Both the position numbers and the translations under genes were made by a program. Positions 1 through 10,225 of a stretch of 30,290 nt of DNA are shown here, in pieces (the first letter of the stretch is position 1; every line of letters starts with the position of its first letter). Under the pieces are notes generated by a model that saw only the letters and a list, made by a program, of their open reading frames with translations, was not told where the DNA came from and made no database searches. The DNA comes from Plantago elongata (lineage: Eukaryota; Streptophyta; Magnoliopsida; Lamiales; Plantaginaceae), in the NCBI GenBank assembly GCA_036897095.1, contig JAYMSP010001623.1, positions 1 through 30,290 of the forward strand, in the 5' to 3' direction.

Positions 1-440
1 GAATAAGATTCGTTGTTTCGTCTCTAATATTTATACGTAGCTCATCGTCTTTAATTGCAAGTTTCCTAGTCTAAGTTCCTCATATGACCAATTTATGCTG
101 CTGCTGCTAATTCATGCTCTCTTGTTCAGGTCCTAGCTAGAGTGTCTGTTCTACCTGCCGTTGTAACGTATCATGTATACTCCATTATTAGTGCACCATT
201 GTTTACAGTTCAAAGCCTATACGTGACATTAGTCAGTGTGAACTTGGTCAGTCCCACAAGTGGGTTGTAAATTTTGTACTGATATTTAACTTTTATCTTG
301 GATGGAAAAGTTGGATCCTCGTCAATCACGGCTGAACAAGTTAATATTGGCCGGCTTTGAAAACTGCACGATTTTGAAATTTGAAGTTTTTTTATTAGTT
401 GATGTTTGTATTTGGTTTCAATAGTTTTATTGATGTATTC
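1..440. other. AT-rich intergenic sequence without a gene
   Basis: No coding pattern or recognisable family is visible here. The minus-strand open frame across 210-605 has low-complexity, K/I/Y-rich composition typical of chance frames in AT-rich DNA. The stretch may be the decayed body of the LINE whose 3' tail follows, but no reverse-transcriptase motif can be seen. Confidence 0.4.
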
Positions 441-556
441 TAGAACATGTGTGGTGGTTTGAACGAGATGTTTTATTCTTTTTGTAATTATTTGGTTGAG
501 TACACTCCTTGTACTCTTGATCCTTATTAATATAATTTTTAGCCGTTTAAAAAAAT
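440..556 (+). mobile_element. LINE (L1-type) 3' tail remnant
   Basis: A GT/T-rich stretch with a repeated GTAC..CTC pattern runs into TTATTAATATAATTTTTA and then CGTTTAAAAAAA. This is the style of 3' end seen in plant L1-type retrotransposons, which finish in a short A-rich tail. The same terminal string (TTATTAATATAATTTTTA, three or four variable bases, GTTTAAAAA) recurs in reverse orientation at 5262-5302, which supports a shared element family. No ORF2 coding sequence survives next to it, so this is a 5'-truncated copy. Recognition is by resemblance and by the second copy. Confidence 0.45.
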
Positions 557-1146
557 ATATAATGTTAATATCACTAACAAGTCTAATTGCCTTACATATA
601 TACACTTCTAATAGGTGAATAAAAATATTAATTTTTTCACACTCGTAAATTGTTTTTTTTAAATATTATTTTCTCGCACGTAATATTCATTTCACAGAAC
701 ACTATTTCATATATGAGTGGGCGTCCAAGTTCATATGCACCCGGAGAAAGTTGATGATGTGTTGCTCTTGCTCCCTGTTTGGGAATTGATTTTGCTCCCC
801 GCAAATGGAAAACCTTAAAGCTGTAATCAGTTTCAGTACTCCTTTTTTGCTTTTCTATCTTTCTCATTATTTTGCAGTTGATGTATTTAATCATGCTACT
901 AAGCATGCCATCATTCTTCCTTTGATTTTTTTTTGCTACTTGTCTCACCATAGTTCTTCAACACCAATCGCTTTATACTAGTATTTGTAATATATATATA
1001 AGCAGTTATACTAGTATGTGTAATATATATAAGGAGGGAGAGTTGTTAATAGTAAGTATTCAAGATACTCAAGCGATATCGCTGTTTAACAATAAATTTC
1101 GATTCATTTAATATTATAGATTAATTTGAGTGGGTTTAATTTCTTA
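557..1146. other. Intergenic sequence, nothing recognised
   Basis: The stretch is AT-rich with short TATA runs near 985-1030. The minus-strand open frame at 637-951 has no conserved motif and is judged a chance frame. Confidence 0.4.
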
Positions 1147-1157
1147 CCCCCCCCCCC
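1147..1157 (+). repeat. Homopolymer C run (11 C)
   Basis: Eleven consecutive cytosines lie about 30 bp before the MITE at 1186. This is a likely length-variable or error-prone site. Confidence 0.9.
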
Positions 1158-1185
1158 AATAAAAACTAAAATGGATATACACTTA

Positions 1186-1334
1186 GGGGGTGTTTTGATG
1201 GGAATTTGAATATTCCCATTTGGCTCGATGAACAGTGATTTGGCCTAAAATACACTTAAAATACCCCACTCAAATGTTCATCCAAACACAAAATTCATTC
1301 AAATGCCCACTCAAATGTCCATCCAAACAGGCAT
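1186..1334 (-). mobile_element. Tourist/PIF-Harbinger-like MITE, copy 1
   Basis: The 149 bp element is flanked on both sides by TTA (1183-1185 and 1335-1337), the target duplication expected of PIF/Harbinger-type elements. Its left end GGGGGTGTTTTGATGGG matches the reverse complement of its right end (ATGCCTGTTTGGATGGA) as an imperfect terminal inverted repeat. The interior holds, on the minus strand, the core ACTGTTCATCGA followed by CCAAAT and preceded by AAGTGTATTTTAG. That core is shared with the copies at 8462 and 10074. The element has no coding capacity, so it is a non-autonomous deletion derivative. Confidence 0.75.
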
Positions 1335-1337
1335 TTA

Positions 1338-1940
1338 ATGTTTTTGAAGATCATATTCGTAGGGACGGGATTGAAGAGAATTGGTGCCACAAATGTCATC
1401 TAGGTACTCTTGCACACAGCATACATGACTAATTGGGTTCATCAATTATCTACCAAAATGTTGGTGTATAATATATGTATTCATCCACTATTTGAAGTGA
1501 ACCCTACACGCTTGATGTAAGTGATCACATTCACAATCCTACAACTTACTTATACGAAATAATGTGTCGGGTTTGATGGTGTTGGTCAAATACAATAATG
1601 GTGTGGATAGAAGAGAATCTCATGTTTGACAAGAGAAGAGACAATGATAATTATGAAGATACATGGATCTTTTGTAATTTTACTCATGTCATGTGGTGGG
1701 TGATGGTATGATTTGTTTTAGATTCTTAAGATCCATTTGATATAATTGAGTACAAAAAAGACAGAGATCGAGTTAGATTGTCATGTTAAATAAAATGGCG
1801 GTTGTTGGCCTAATTCACAAAATTTTCAACACATCACATTTCCAGTTACTGTATCTACATCACTACATGTGCCCTCTCGTTGCAGGTGTTTAGGCTACAC
1901 AACACAATGGATCACTCTAGATGAGAACTCACTTCCCTTC
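1338..1940. other. Intergenic sequence, nothing recognised
   Basis: There is no conserved coding sequence. The plus-strand frame at 1235-1432 runs out of the MITE and is an artefact. The frame at 1869-2087 runs through the tandem duplication below. Confidence 0.4.
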
Positions 1941-2078
1941 TTCCTTATCCACAAACACGTATGTTTACTATTTTTTATTTACGATACAACTTACAACTAT
2001 ATAAATCATTCCTTATCCACAAATACATACGTTTACTATATTTTATTATGCGATACAACTTACAACTATATAAATCAT
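1941..2078 (+). repeat. Two-copy tandem duplication, about 68-70 bp
   Basis: The unit starting TTCCTTATCCACAAA at 1941 is repeated starting at 2009. Both copies end with GATACAACTTACAACTATA followed by TAAATCAT. The copies differ at a few positions (for example CACGTATG versus TACATACG), so the duplication is not very recent. There is no sign of function. Confidence 0.85.
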
Positions 2079-4460
2079 GAAAAATGAGATGCTACTCCAC
2101 TTGATAATTAGTTAGTAGACCAACTCTTCATCTTCCTTTTTTACCCCTCATTTTAATATCTTTTTCCAGGTGCAACACATAAATGTATATGATTTAATCT
2201 TATTAAAATTACACTATAACTAATAATTCTTCAATAGTGTAAATTATAAATTCAAAACTTTTTTCAACAAAAATAATAGTTTTAAAGTGCGTACTTGAGT
2301 ACCGAACTCGTGTGCCAATTATCTAGTACTGATAAAAAGATAGGAAATTGACAAAATAAAATAGTTAATCGCTAACTATTTTGGTGATCTTCCATTTAAA
2401 AAAAGCTAGTGTAGATAATTAATATATAAAGTCTCGAGAGATATAATATCCGAATAAGTTATCTCGATAGGGATATTTAGTATCAAAAAAATATTATTGT
2501 TATTAATTAAAACATATGTTTTTATGTTTGTTTGGAATCAATTAATCAAATTTTGGGCTAAGAAAGTCGACTTGGTCAGGAAAAAGGCAAATTGGATATA
2601 ATAGGATCAAATTGGGCTACTGGATTTGGGCTCATATTTCTGTTAAGATCAGAATTGGGTTTGCTAGGGTGAAATTGGGCTACAGGCATGTACAGTGGCT
2701 CAGGTTTCTACTAAGGCTAATGTCAGCAGTGAAGTTTGGGCTTACAGTTTGGGTTGGAGTACTCACATAAAGAACATTTCATGACAAACACAAAATATGA
2801 GAATATGTATTTGAAATTGAATAGTACTGTAGTCAAAACGTTTGTAGTCGAGTAGCAAACTGGGATACCCCGTCATCAAAAAGTTACGTGTTTCATAATT
2901 ATTGATGTTAAGTATTTATTCAACTGAATATTGTACTTGTACGTACCTAAAAAAATAGTAATATAATTACATTGGAGTAGAGTAATCAAATTAAAGCCAC
3001 TTCAAAAAAATTGAGCAAATTCAATTCGGGTTGAATCAACTAAGTTTAATACGGAGCAAAACATCCGCTTGACTCTTTTGACCTATAAAAAAAATCTTCA
3101 TTATAGACTATGAATATTAGTATGTGTATAATGCAATTATGCAAACCTCATAAAAATATTTTAATAGTTCATCAGTTCAACCGTGCATAATTTTACAAAC
3201 GTTATATACGTCCAAAGTTACATTTAACCGAAAGGGTGCGATTAACAAGTGGACATAGGATTCTAGTAGATCTGATTGACTGACTAGAGAATACTAGAAA
3301 TCTAGAATACCAATTCAATTCCGTGTAGAAATCAAGTGGATGCAGTAAAATGGGAAGTTTTGCACTGCCCAATAATATAGCAAGTAGCGACAATATATGA
3401 CAAGAGATGAGATCATTCATGTAATCATGTCTTTCACCATTTCATTACGTGCACAACGTGGACTAACTTGCCAACTAAAGCAACTAAACTAAACCACCAA
3501 AACATGGTTGGAAACAACCCGTCTCAACCAAATTGCCAATGATTCTAGGTGCGAATATTTTATCTCACTTTTTTAATATTCTAATTAATATCTCATTTTC
3601 ATAAATTAAACTATAATAAAATAAAAGAATGAGATTACTATCAACTCCAACTAAAATTAATCTTGCTTAAACTACTTTTAGCTAAATAAAAAATACACGA
3701 CAAACTATATTAATATTAATTTAACAAGTTAAAATAATTATTGTACCATTACAAAAAAAAACTAAACCTTAAAATCGATAAAATACCTCCGAATTGAATC
3801 CGAGAAAGTGCAATTGGTTCGGTTTGTCGGCTAATAATTTGTCAAAAGATGAATAATGCGAATGGAACCAGTATAATAGATGTAGATTTTGGGAATTAGG
3901 ATGGATCCTTGTTGAAGTTGATTTAGAAACGTGAAGAAGAACGGAATGAAGAAAGTAAAGGAGAAGATAAGTGTTGGCGCCGTGTAAAATAACGTAGATG
4001 AAAATATTTAGTAAGACCGTAAAAGTTTCCTAATCATAAGTTGATGACGTTTTATCATGGTTAACTCATATGTAGTTAAATTCTAATTAGAATAATATGT
4101 ATCATTTTTCGGAGAGTAAGACACTAATTGGGATATTGAGAGTGAGGTAGAAGACCCGAACCGAACAACTCTATCCTACTAGCTCCCTCAATCGAGTTCG
4201 TATATTTATTATATTTTTACAGTATATTATATAAATTGATAGATTATTAAAAAAACATTACATTCAATAAATAATTAAAAAGATAAGTTGACATATATAT
4301 AAACCAACTTTACTGCCACTCTACATAACCATACATGAAATTTTCACTCCATACAACTCCTCGTTCAATTCTTTCAAAATCATTGGATCCTTTTCAGCGT
4401 CCGAGAATCCCCTCCCTTCTTCAACTGTGTCCCAAATAGTAACTAGGACATATTTAATCA
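2079..4460. other. Long AT-rich intergenic region
   Basis: No gene, RNA gene or clear transposon terminus was recognised in these 2.4 kb. The 72-codon minus-strand frame at 3202-3420 has no conserved motif. The stretch 2560-2770 has recurring TTGGGCT / AAATTGGGCTAC words that look like decayed short repeats, but no unit could be defined. Confidence 0.4.
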
Positions 4461-4467
4461 CGTTTTC

Positions 4468-5025
4468 ATGTTCCAATTGAACACGTTCCATTTTTTATTG
4501 TTCTCCAAGGAGAAGTTTACCAAACATATGTGGATCCAACCACGATCCTATAGTAAGAATGAGAGAGATTTCTTGAACGAAGGGTACGAAATCAACTTGA
4601 TTGATTTTTCGTTCAAAACAAAAGTACTATGTGAAATCTTCGGTTTTTTCCTCTTCCTCTACTCGTTGGTGCAAAATCAAAAGAGAATCTTTGATGAGAC
4701 TATGGATAGATGGGATCACATAGGACCCATTCTATATAAGGGAGTCATCTCTAATTTAGCTACCTTAGCGGCTTGGCGGGTTACTCGAGATTCTCGATTA
4801 TTTAATGTTCTGATGTTAGCAATGTATAGTGAGCAAATAATATTTCTTTCTTCTCAGGCCCTTTTACTTTTTTTCCTCATGTGGGAGTTAGAATTAATCC
4901 CCACTTATCTATTTGTATCCATGCGGGGAGGAAAAAAAACGTCTCTCCTCAACTATAGAATTTATTTTGTACACGATAGGGGATTCTGTTTTTCTTGTAA
5001 CACTTAAATTATACATTTACCATTG
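4468..5025 (+). pseudogene. ndhD: Plastid-derived insert: broken ndhD fragment
   Basis: From about 4705 to 5010 the translation matches the plastid NADH dehydrogenase-like subunit D. It has IGPIL, then [40 protein letters not shown] and SM.GGKK in order. After GGKK the match moves to another frame ([14 protein letters not shown], then DSVFLV). This is a frameshift in the A-run near 4931-4938, where a run of eight A sits. Only about 100 of the roughly 500 residues of NdhD are present, with many substitutions, no proper start and no downstream continuation, so this is a nuclear plastid-DNA insert (NUPT) and an old one. The 80 codons before the match (4468-4705) stay open but do not match the ndhD N-terminus. 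Their origin is unknown to me. Confidence 0.85.
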
Positions 5026-5261
5026 TTATTACACATTTTTACCACTTTCATGTTTCACAAAATCTTGGAAGACGTGGATTGATAAGAAGTCTACAAGATC
5101 AACTGGTATTCTTAATTTATACATATAATACTTTAAAACATGATAATCCTTACCTGAGACATTATTATAGAATTAGAAGAGACATACACTACAGTTATAT
5201 AAAAAAATACATGTTTCATTAAAGATATCGAGAATATACATATGCATTTAAGATGTTCACT
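5026..5261. other. AT-rich spacer after the NUPT
   Basis: Nothing is recognised here. The boundary of the plastid-derived segment is not visible as a repeat or target duplication. Confidence 0.4.
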
Positions 5262-5700
5262 CATAAAAAAAATTTTTAAACGATAAAAATTATATTAATA
5301 AAATTCAATTTTACAAGAGCATGAAAAATGTTCGGGGTCAAGTCCCAAAAAAAACCCACCACCTGATACTAACTTCGTACAATACAAGTTGACAATAGTG
5401 CCCAAACCAATACAACCAAAGGACCAACGGGCCTTAAAATTTCACTTAAAAAATCCACGATTTCTCAATCCGGATCCGAGACTAAACCAAGGCCATCACG
5501 ATAGACAATATTAACCGGAATCATTAACATCCCGAACTCCAACAAGCCTAAAAAAAAAAGACCGTCGACACGGCACTCCAAAAAGCCACCTTAGCACCCT
5601 CAAAACCCATATGACACACTATGTAGTAATCTTCGTCACACCTCTCGTCTAGTATGTCTCAACACAGAGTCAAGCCAAGAGTTAGGCGTATTGGCCGTAT
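5262..5700 (-). mobile_element. LINE (L1-type) 3' end remnant, minus strand
   Basis: On the minus strand a T/G-rich 3' UTR-like stretch leads to TTATTAATATAATTTTTATC and GTTTAAAAA, then a T/A-rich tail. This nearly repeats the end of the plus-strand LINE tail at 497-556. Base composition changes sharply at about 5310, to C/A-rich on the plus strand, as expected for a distinct inserted sequence. The upstream limit near 5700 is a guess from composition. No reverse-transcriptase or RNase H motif can be read. Confidence 0.4.
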
Positions 5701-6455
5701 GGGGTGGGCGTCGGGCGGGAAATTTGGGACTTTGAAATTTCGGGAATGGGAATTCGTGATCGGAACAATTATTTAACATCTCAATCTCGTCCCAAATAAA
5801 GTCGAAAATTTTCGGAATTGGGACTTTGTGATTCGGACGGGATTTCGAGATCCCAAATAAACCTACATATTCATTCTACATAATATATTTGATTCAAAAC
5901 TTTTAAACATCATCATACATGTAATTACACTATAATTGAATCAATAAGAAAATTAAAGACTAAATTTGCTTTAAAAAGCAGAACACCCAAAGTTCATCTA
6001 AAAGTTGTAGTGCAAACATGTAATTCAAATCTAAAATATTGTATTGACACTATTTAATTCTATTTATATAAACATTGTACTACCATTTATATAAATGTAG
6101 ATTTTTAAAAAAAATGTGTACTTTGTTAATATAAGTGATTTTTTTAAATTTCTTTAATCTATTTGAAATTGACTTAAAATTCTAGGAGTTTACGATAATA
6201 ATACAATTGTAATAAAAATAGTCTAGAAAGAAATCACCATAAGGAAAAGGAAAATAAGAAAGAGCAAATCCCTAATCTGGTCAAGGAAATTATAAATTGA
6301 TTTGTGAGTTTTCAACTCTTTTCAAGTTGTTCACAGACTTTGTCCAACCAAATTCCAACCCACAGACTCTTCCTTCCCTTGTCCAGTTTCCCACATAAAA
6401 CACAACAATTTCCATCCATTTTTCTCTCAACCATTTCATCAAACACTTGACTGCA
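5700..6455. other. Intergenic sequence and DUF868 upstream region
   Basis: Region 5700-5870 has a G-rich patch with repeated GGGACTTTG and GGAATTGGGA-type words and a small hairpin, GGGAT..ATCCC, near 5840. It looks like part of an unclassified repeat. From 5870 to 6290 the sequence is plain AT-rich. The CT-rich 6310-6440 is a plausible 5' leader of the DUF868 gene. Confidence 0.4.
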
Positions 6456-7830
6456 ATGTCAACTAACCCCAACCACCGCTCCTCCCCTTTTCCCTCCTGC
6501 TTCCGCCCCTCCTCCGCCCCTTCCACCACCACAATCACCACCCCCAACCTCACCACCTGTCTCTACTCCACCGAAATCGGCCTCTTCGCCCTCTCCTGGT
6601 CCCGCTCCTCCCTCTTCGGCCGCTCCCTCCACCTCCATTTCCACCACCACCACAATCACCACCATTTCTCCGACATAAAACCATAAGAAGCCTCCTTCCA
6701 CCTCCACATCAAACCCTTCCCATGGAGCTACTTCTCCAGAAAAGTCTCCAAAAAGCTCAATTTGTCCAATTCACCTTCCGCCCGGATCTTCTACGACCTC
6801 TCCGCCGCCAAATACGGATCCGGACCTGAACCCGTTTCCAATTTCTACATCGCCATCGTGTGTACAACTAATTAGTGAGGAGGACAAAAGACCATTTCCT
6901 ATAATATTGGATACCTGGAGTACAAGACTGAGAAATCGATGTTACAAAATTGCCAAACGAGAAGCCAAATACTACTCATCTGGTCCCCTTGATTTATCTC
7001 ATTGGATGATGCCTCCACTAGGTCGAAGGGTTCAGTGTGTTGTTAGCTTTTAGAGTGGAAAGTCAAATACAATCAGTTCTACAGGTCTTGTCAAGCTCGT
7101 GATTCACAGTTATGTTGTAGTATATGTGTTCTCAAACTACTATGAGCCAAAATAAGCTTATTTGAAAACTCAGAGAAACCATCTCAAGCTCCAACAATCA
7201 ACCATGGTGTTGAGAAGAGAACATGTCCACAGAACGAAGGTGTACTCTACCAAACTCAACATCTCGGGTCGAGACAGGTCCATTTCAATCAATTGCAAAA
7301 CGGGTCCTGACCCGAAACTGTATTTCACCGTTGATGGTAACAGGACTTTGCAGATTAAGCACCTGAAATGGAAGTTCAGAGGCAACGACATTATCAAAAT
7401 CGACGGTACTCTCGTTCAAGTGTCGTGGGATGTGTACAATTGGCTGTTTGATGGTGATCATGAGGGCTATGCTTTGTTTATGTTCACTGTGTTTAACCAG
7501 AGAATAGATACGGTTTCTTCTTCAGACTATGAGAATGATAATGGCAGCAAGAATAGTCACAATGCGATGGTAATGTGGTCGCAGCCCCAGGTGCAACAGC
7601 AGCAGCATTCGTTCGGGTTGGGGTTCGAGGAGAAGAGGATGAAGAGGAAGAAGGGCGGGGCGGGTTTGCGAATGCGGTCGGGACGAAGCTCGTCGAGTTC
7701 GTCGTTGTCGTCTGCGGTTTCGATCGGGAGCTGTAGCTCGTCGGTGATGGAATGGGCTAATAGTGAAGATGAGGAGTTTGTTGGGCATCCTTATTCAGAA
7801 TTTTCTTTGCTTGTTTATGCTTGGAAGTGA
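6456..7830 (+). pseudogene. DUF868-family gene, disrupted
   Basis: The encoded protein belongs to the plant DUF868 family (function unknown), which is normally a single-exon gene of about 270-330 residues. The ATG at 6456 opens a GC-rich segment with family hallmarks LTTCLYSTEIGLFALSW and GRSLHLHFH. An in-frame TAA at 6684 then interrupts it, yet the same frame carries on with SFHLHIKPFPWSYFSRK, IFYDLSAAKYGSGPEP and FYIAIV up to 6860. The family would continue with VDGEM.LLVGD, but an unrelated 280 bp segment follows. The family sequence resumes in another frame at about 7150 (AYLKTQ, STMVLRREHV, YFTVDGNRTLQIKHLKWKF, VQVSWDVYNWLFD, GYALFMF), then a Ser-rich stretch and a normal end at 7828-7830. 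One stop, one replaced centre and a frame change make a full protein impossible without repair. The C-terminal part alone could be translated from the ATG at 7204. A TAA also stands at 7153, where the family usually has Glu. Confidence 0.85.
6861..7145 (+). other. Unidentified coding-like segment inside the DUF868 gene
   Basis: This segment replaces about 20-30 expected DUF868 codons. One plus-strand frame reads from about 6859 as EEDKRPFPIILDTW, RLRNRCYKIAKREAKYY, GPLDLSHWMMPPLGRR and VQCVVSF to a TAG at 7051-7053. It then runs on for about 30 more hydrophobic-rich codons to the TAA at 7153. Composition looks like real protein rather than chance AT-rich frames. I do not recognise the family. 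It may be an exon fragment captured by a transposon or filler DNA from double-strand break repair. No terminal repeats or target duplication were found at its edges. Confidence 0.5.
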
Positions 7831-8461
7831 AGTGATGATGATGATCAATTGGTACTCATTATTATTACAAAATGGTAGTTCTACTACATTTCTGATTGAT
7901 TACAGTGTTGCTGGTGGTGGTAGTCTGTAGTTTTTGGTTGTTGTTAGGGATACTCCAACACACATTTGTTTGTTTGTTTGTTTGTTTGGTTGATGAATGG
8001 AAATATATATGTACATTTCATTTACTCCATTGTTGTACCAGTTGTCTTTCATGTTTTCAATGTTTGTCACACCAGAATTCTAAGTATTTCTTCTACTTGT
8101 ATAGCTTTATGAAGGAAATGAGCTTCATTTTTGAGAATGAGTAATGGTAATTCACTTGAACGATTCCTTGTTATTACTCTTCTCTTATTTCTTCTAACCA
8201 CTTACCAGGTAGCCAACTACTATCAATTAACATTTTCTTGTCAATTTGTGAAAATTGCTTATAAAGTTTAAACTTCTCAAAATGGACAATGCAAAATCAC
8301 AGTATCAAATATTTGAAATTTGCCCCCATAATGTTTGAATGAATCCTTGCAATAAGAAGTTTGCCTGCTCGTGAACAAGAGCAAATACATACTGCTACAG
8401 TGCTACTGCATGTTAATTCTCTTCGTACCTGTAAAAGTGATACAATTTTCCACAAAACTAA
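7831..8461 (+). other. 3' flank of the DUF868 locus with a GTTT microsatellite
   Basis: This is the presumed former 3' UTR. It contains a GTTT repeat (about 7965-7989). The frame at 7896-8144 has no conserved features. Nothing else is recognised up to the MITE. Confidence 0.5.
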
Positions 8462-8649
8462 GGGGCTGGTCATGGCATTTGAACGGAGATTTTGGTGAAA
8501 TTGTGTTTCAAATGAAATTGAAAATGAGATTTTGATGAAATTGTATTTAAATGGAATTGAAATGGAGGTATTTGAAGTGTATTTTAGACCAAAATCACTG
8601 TTCATCGAACCAAATTGGTACATTTAAATATGTCCGGCCAATCAACCCC
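8462..8649 (+). mobile_element. Tourist/PIF-Harbinger-like MITE, copy 2
   Basis: The 188 bp element is bounded by a perfect TAA target duplication (8459-8461 and 8650-8652). The terminal inverted repeats start GGGGCTGGT on the left and GGGGTTGATTGGCCGGACAT on the complementary right end. The interior shares GGAATTGAAATG, AAGTGTATTTTAGACC and ACTGTTCATCGAACC with copy 3, and with copy 1 in reverse. It has no coding sequence. This is the best preserved of the three copies. Confidence 0.85.
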
Positions 8650-9502
8650 TAAATTGTTGCGCTCATAGAGAGATAGACGGATGGAGTATTAAATTATAAT
8701 TACGTTCTATTTCCAGTAAATAATAATGTATCGTAAATTTGTAAGTGAAAGAAACTGGTACGACTCTCTTGATTTATACTATACTCGATCGATCTTCAAT
8801 TTGAGATAAGAGAAGTGAGAATAACAATGAATAACGATTATTACACTTAAAGGTAGATTGAAGTAATCTCATACATCTACTTTAATAGTAATGATAAGTG
8901 TAACGCAATGCACAAAGTTTAACGATCAGTCCCAATATGTCGTAAAGCCAAAGGTCATAAAGGAAGATTTGAATTTCAGTTGTTACTCATAAATCAAGGA
9001 AATTTGTCTTAATCTTATCTTAATTACCCATGTGAAGCTGGGAGCCAGCTATTAAGCTATGATTAAAGATTAGGCATGCATAATTAATCTGGGAACATTG
9101 TAGCATGCTTCGTTACTTGTACAGTAACACAATCATTATCATGTGGTTAGTTAAATTTACTTTGTTTGGTGAGAACTGTGAACTAATCATTTACATGTCC
9201 ACACTTGTTCATACACAAGTTCTTTAAATGCCTTTTTTGTCCACTCCGCAGAAATGTTTCACACGAATTTATAGAAGTATACACGAATAAGCTTATTAGT
9301 CAGATAGTTAGTGATGAAGTGTATGTTTCACATTAGACGATTAGTCATCTTATCAATTAATTCTACTTTATCCATCATAATAAGATGGTTTGAGTAAACT
9401 TGTTTAGTTCATGGTCGATTTGAATGTCTACTCTATTCCCAACCTCTTTATCCGATCCGTGTTTGAGTCTAAACAAGCTATGTTATATTCAACTTAAAAT
9501 CA
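8650..9502. other. Intergenic sequence with a possible Stowaway end
   Basis: Just after the MITE, GACGGATGGAGTAT (8676-8689) resembles the end of a Stowaway-type MITE, but no matching opposite end was found. No gene is visible in the rest. Confidence 0.35.
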
Positions 9503-9632
9503 TTTCAGTTCAGTTTCATGCAGTTCAGTATAATTTTTAATTTTTAATTTTAATTAGTTATAATTTATACATTAATAATTCAGTTTATTAAATTTATTTA
9601 GTTCAGTTATATTCAGTAAATTTCAGTTGAAT
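9503..9632. repeat. TTCAGT-rich patch
   Basis: About seven copies of TTCAGT on the plus strand lie in 130 bp of otherwise A/T sequence. Clusters of a short word near an element end are typical of the subterminal regions of cut-and-paste transposons. No terminal inverted repeat or target duplication was found, so the element type is open. Confidence 0.4.
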
Positions 9633-10073
9633 AAAACAAATGCTCAATATAAACACTAAAAGTATACTGTCAACTAATTTGGTCGGTCCCGCGTTTTAAA
9701 AGCGTGATGAATCGGCAAATCCAAAGATCAACACGGAATAAAGACTGTTTGGGTATGAATTGTTGTACTAATTAACACATTATATCCACCAACAGTAATT
9801 AATGATTATGATGATGTGCATTAAGCAACAACAAAGTAACAACAAAGTATGCATCAAAGCAAGCTGTCTGATCACATGAACTGTTTTCTTTTATTGAATT
9901 ATTTGGATTCTAATTGTGTGATCCACCATGGATTATTGTTAATTTATCTTGTTTATATCTCAAGTCATTACTGTCCAATTAAGAAAAGAAAACAAAGGAT
10001 AGTATTGATTTAATTTCTAATTTGGTTCTACATGTTTCGCAGTTTGGTACTATCCGTTGTTGTATAATGTCTA
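9633..10073. other. Intergenic sequence, nothing recognised
   Basis: The stretch is AT-rich with a short local repeat (AACAACAAAGTA twice near 9827-9848). No gene is visible. Confidence 0.4.
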
Positions 10074-10222
10074 GGGGCTGATTGGCATGACATTTGAATT
10101 TGAATTTTGGTAAAATTGTGTTTGAAGTGGAATTGAAATGAAAGTATTTAAAGTGTACTTTAGGTCAAATAACTGTTCATCGAACTAAATGGAGTCATTT
10201 AAATGCCTGGCCAATCAACCTC
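10074..10222 (+). mobile_element. Tourist/PIF-Harbinger-like MITE, copy 3
   Basis: The left end GGGGCTGATTGGCATGACAT matches the reverse complement of the right end, GAGGTTGATTGGCCAGGCAT. The interior matches copy 2 over GGAATTGAAATG, AAGTGTACTTTAGG and ACTGTTCATCGAAC. The flanks are CTA (10071-10073) and TAA (10223-10225), so the target duplication is eroded. At 149 bp it is shorter than copy 2, owing to an internal deletion in the first half. Confidence 0.75.
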
Positions 10223-10225
10223 TAA

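Noticed and set aside
6459..6707. Minus-strand Gly/Glu/Val-rich frame and its neighbours opposite the DUF868 N-terminus.
   Set aside because: It is the antisense shadow of a Pro/Ser/His-rich, GC-rich coding segment. Family motifs lie on the plus strand.
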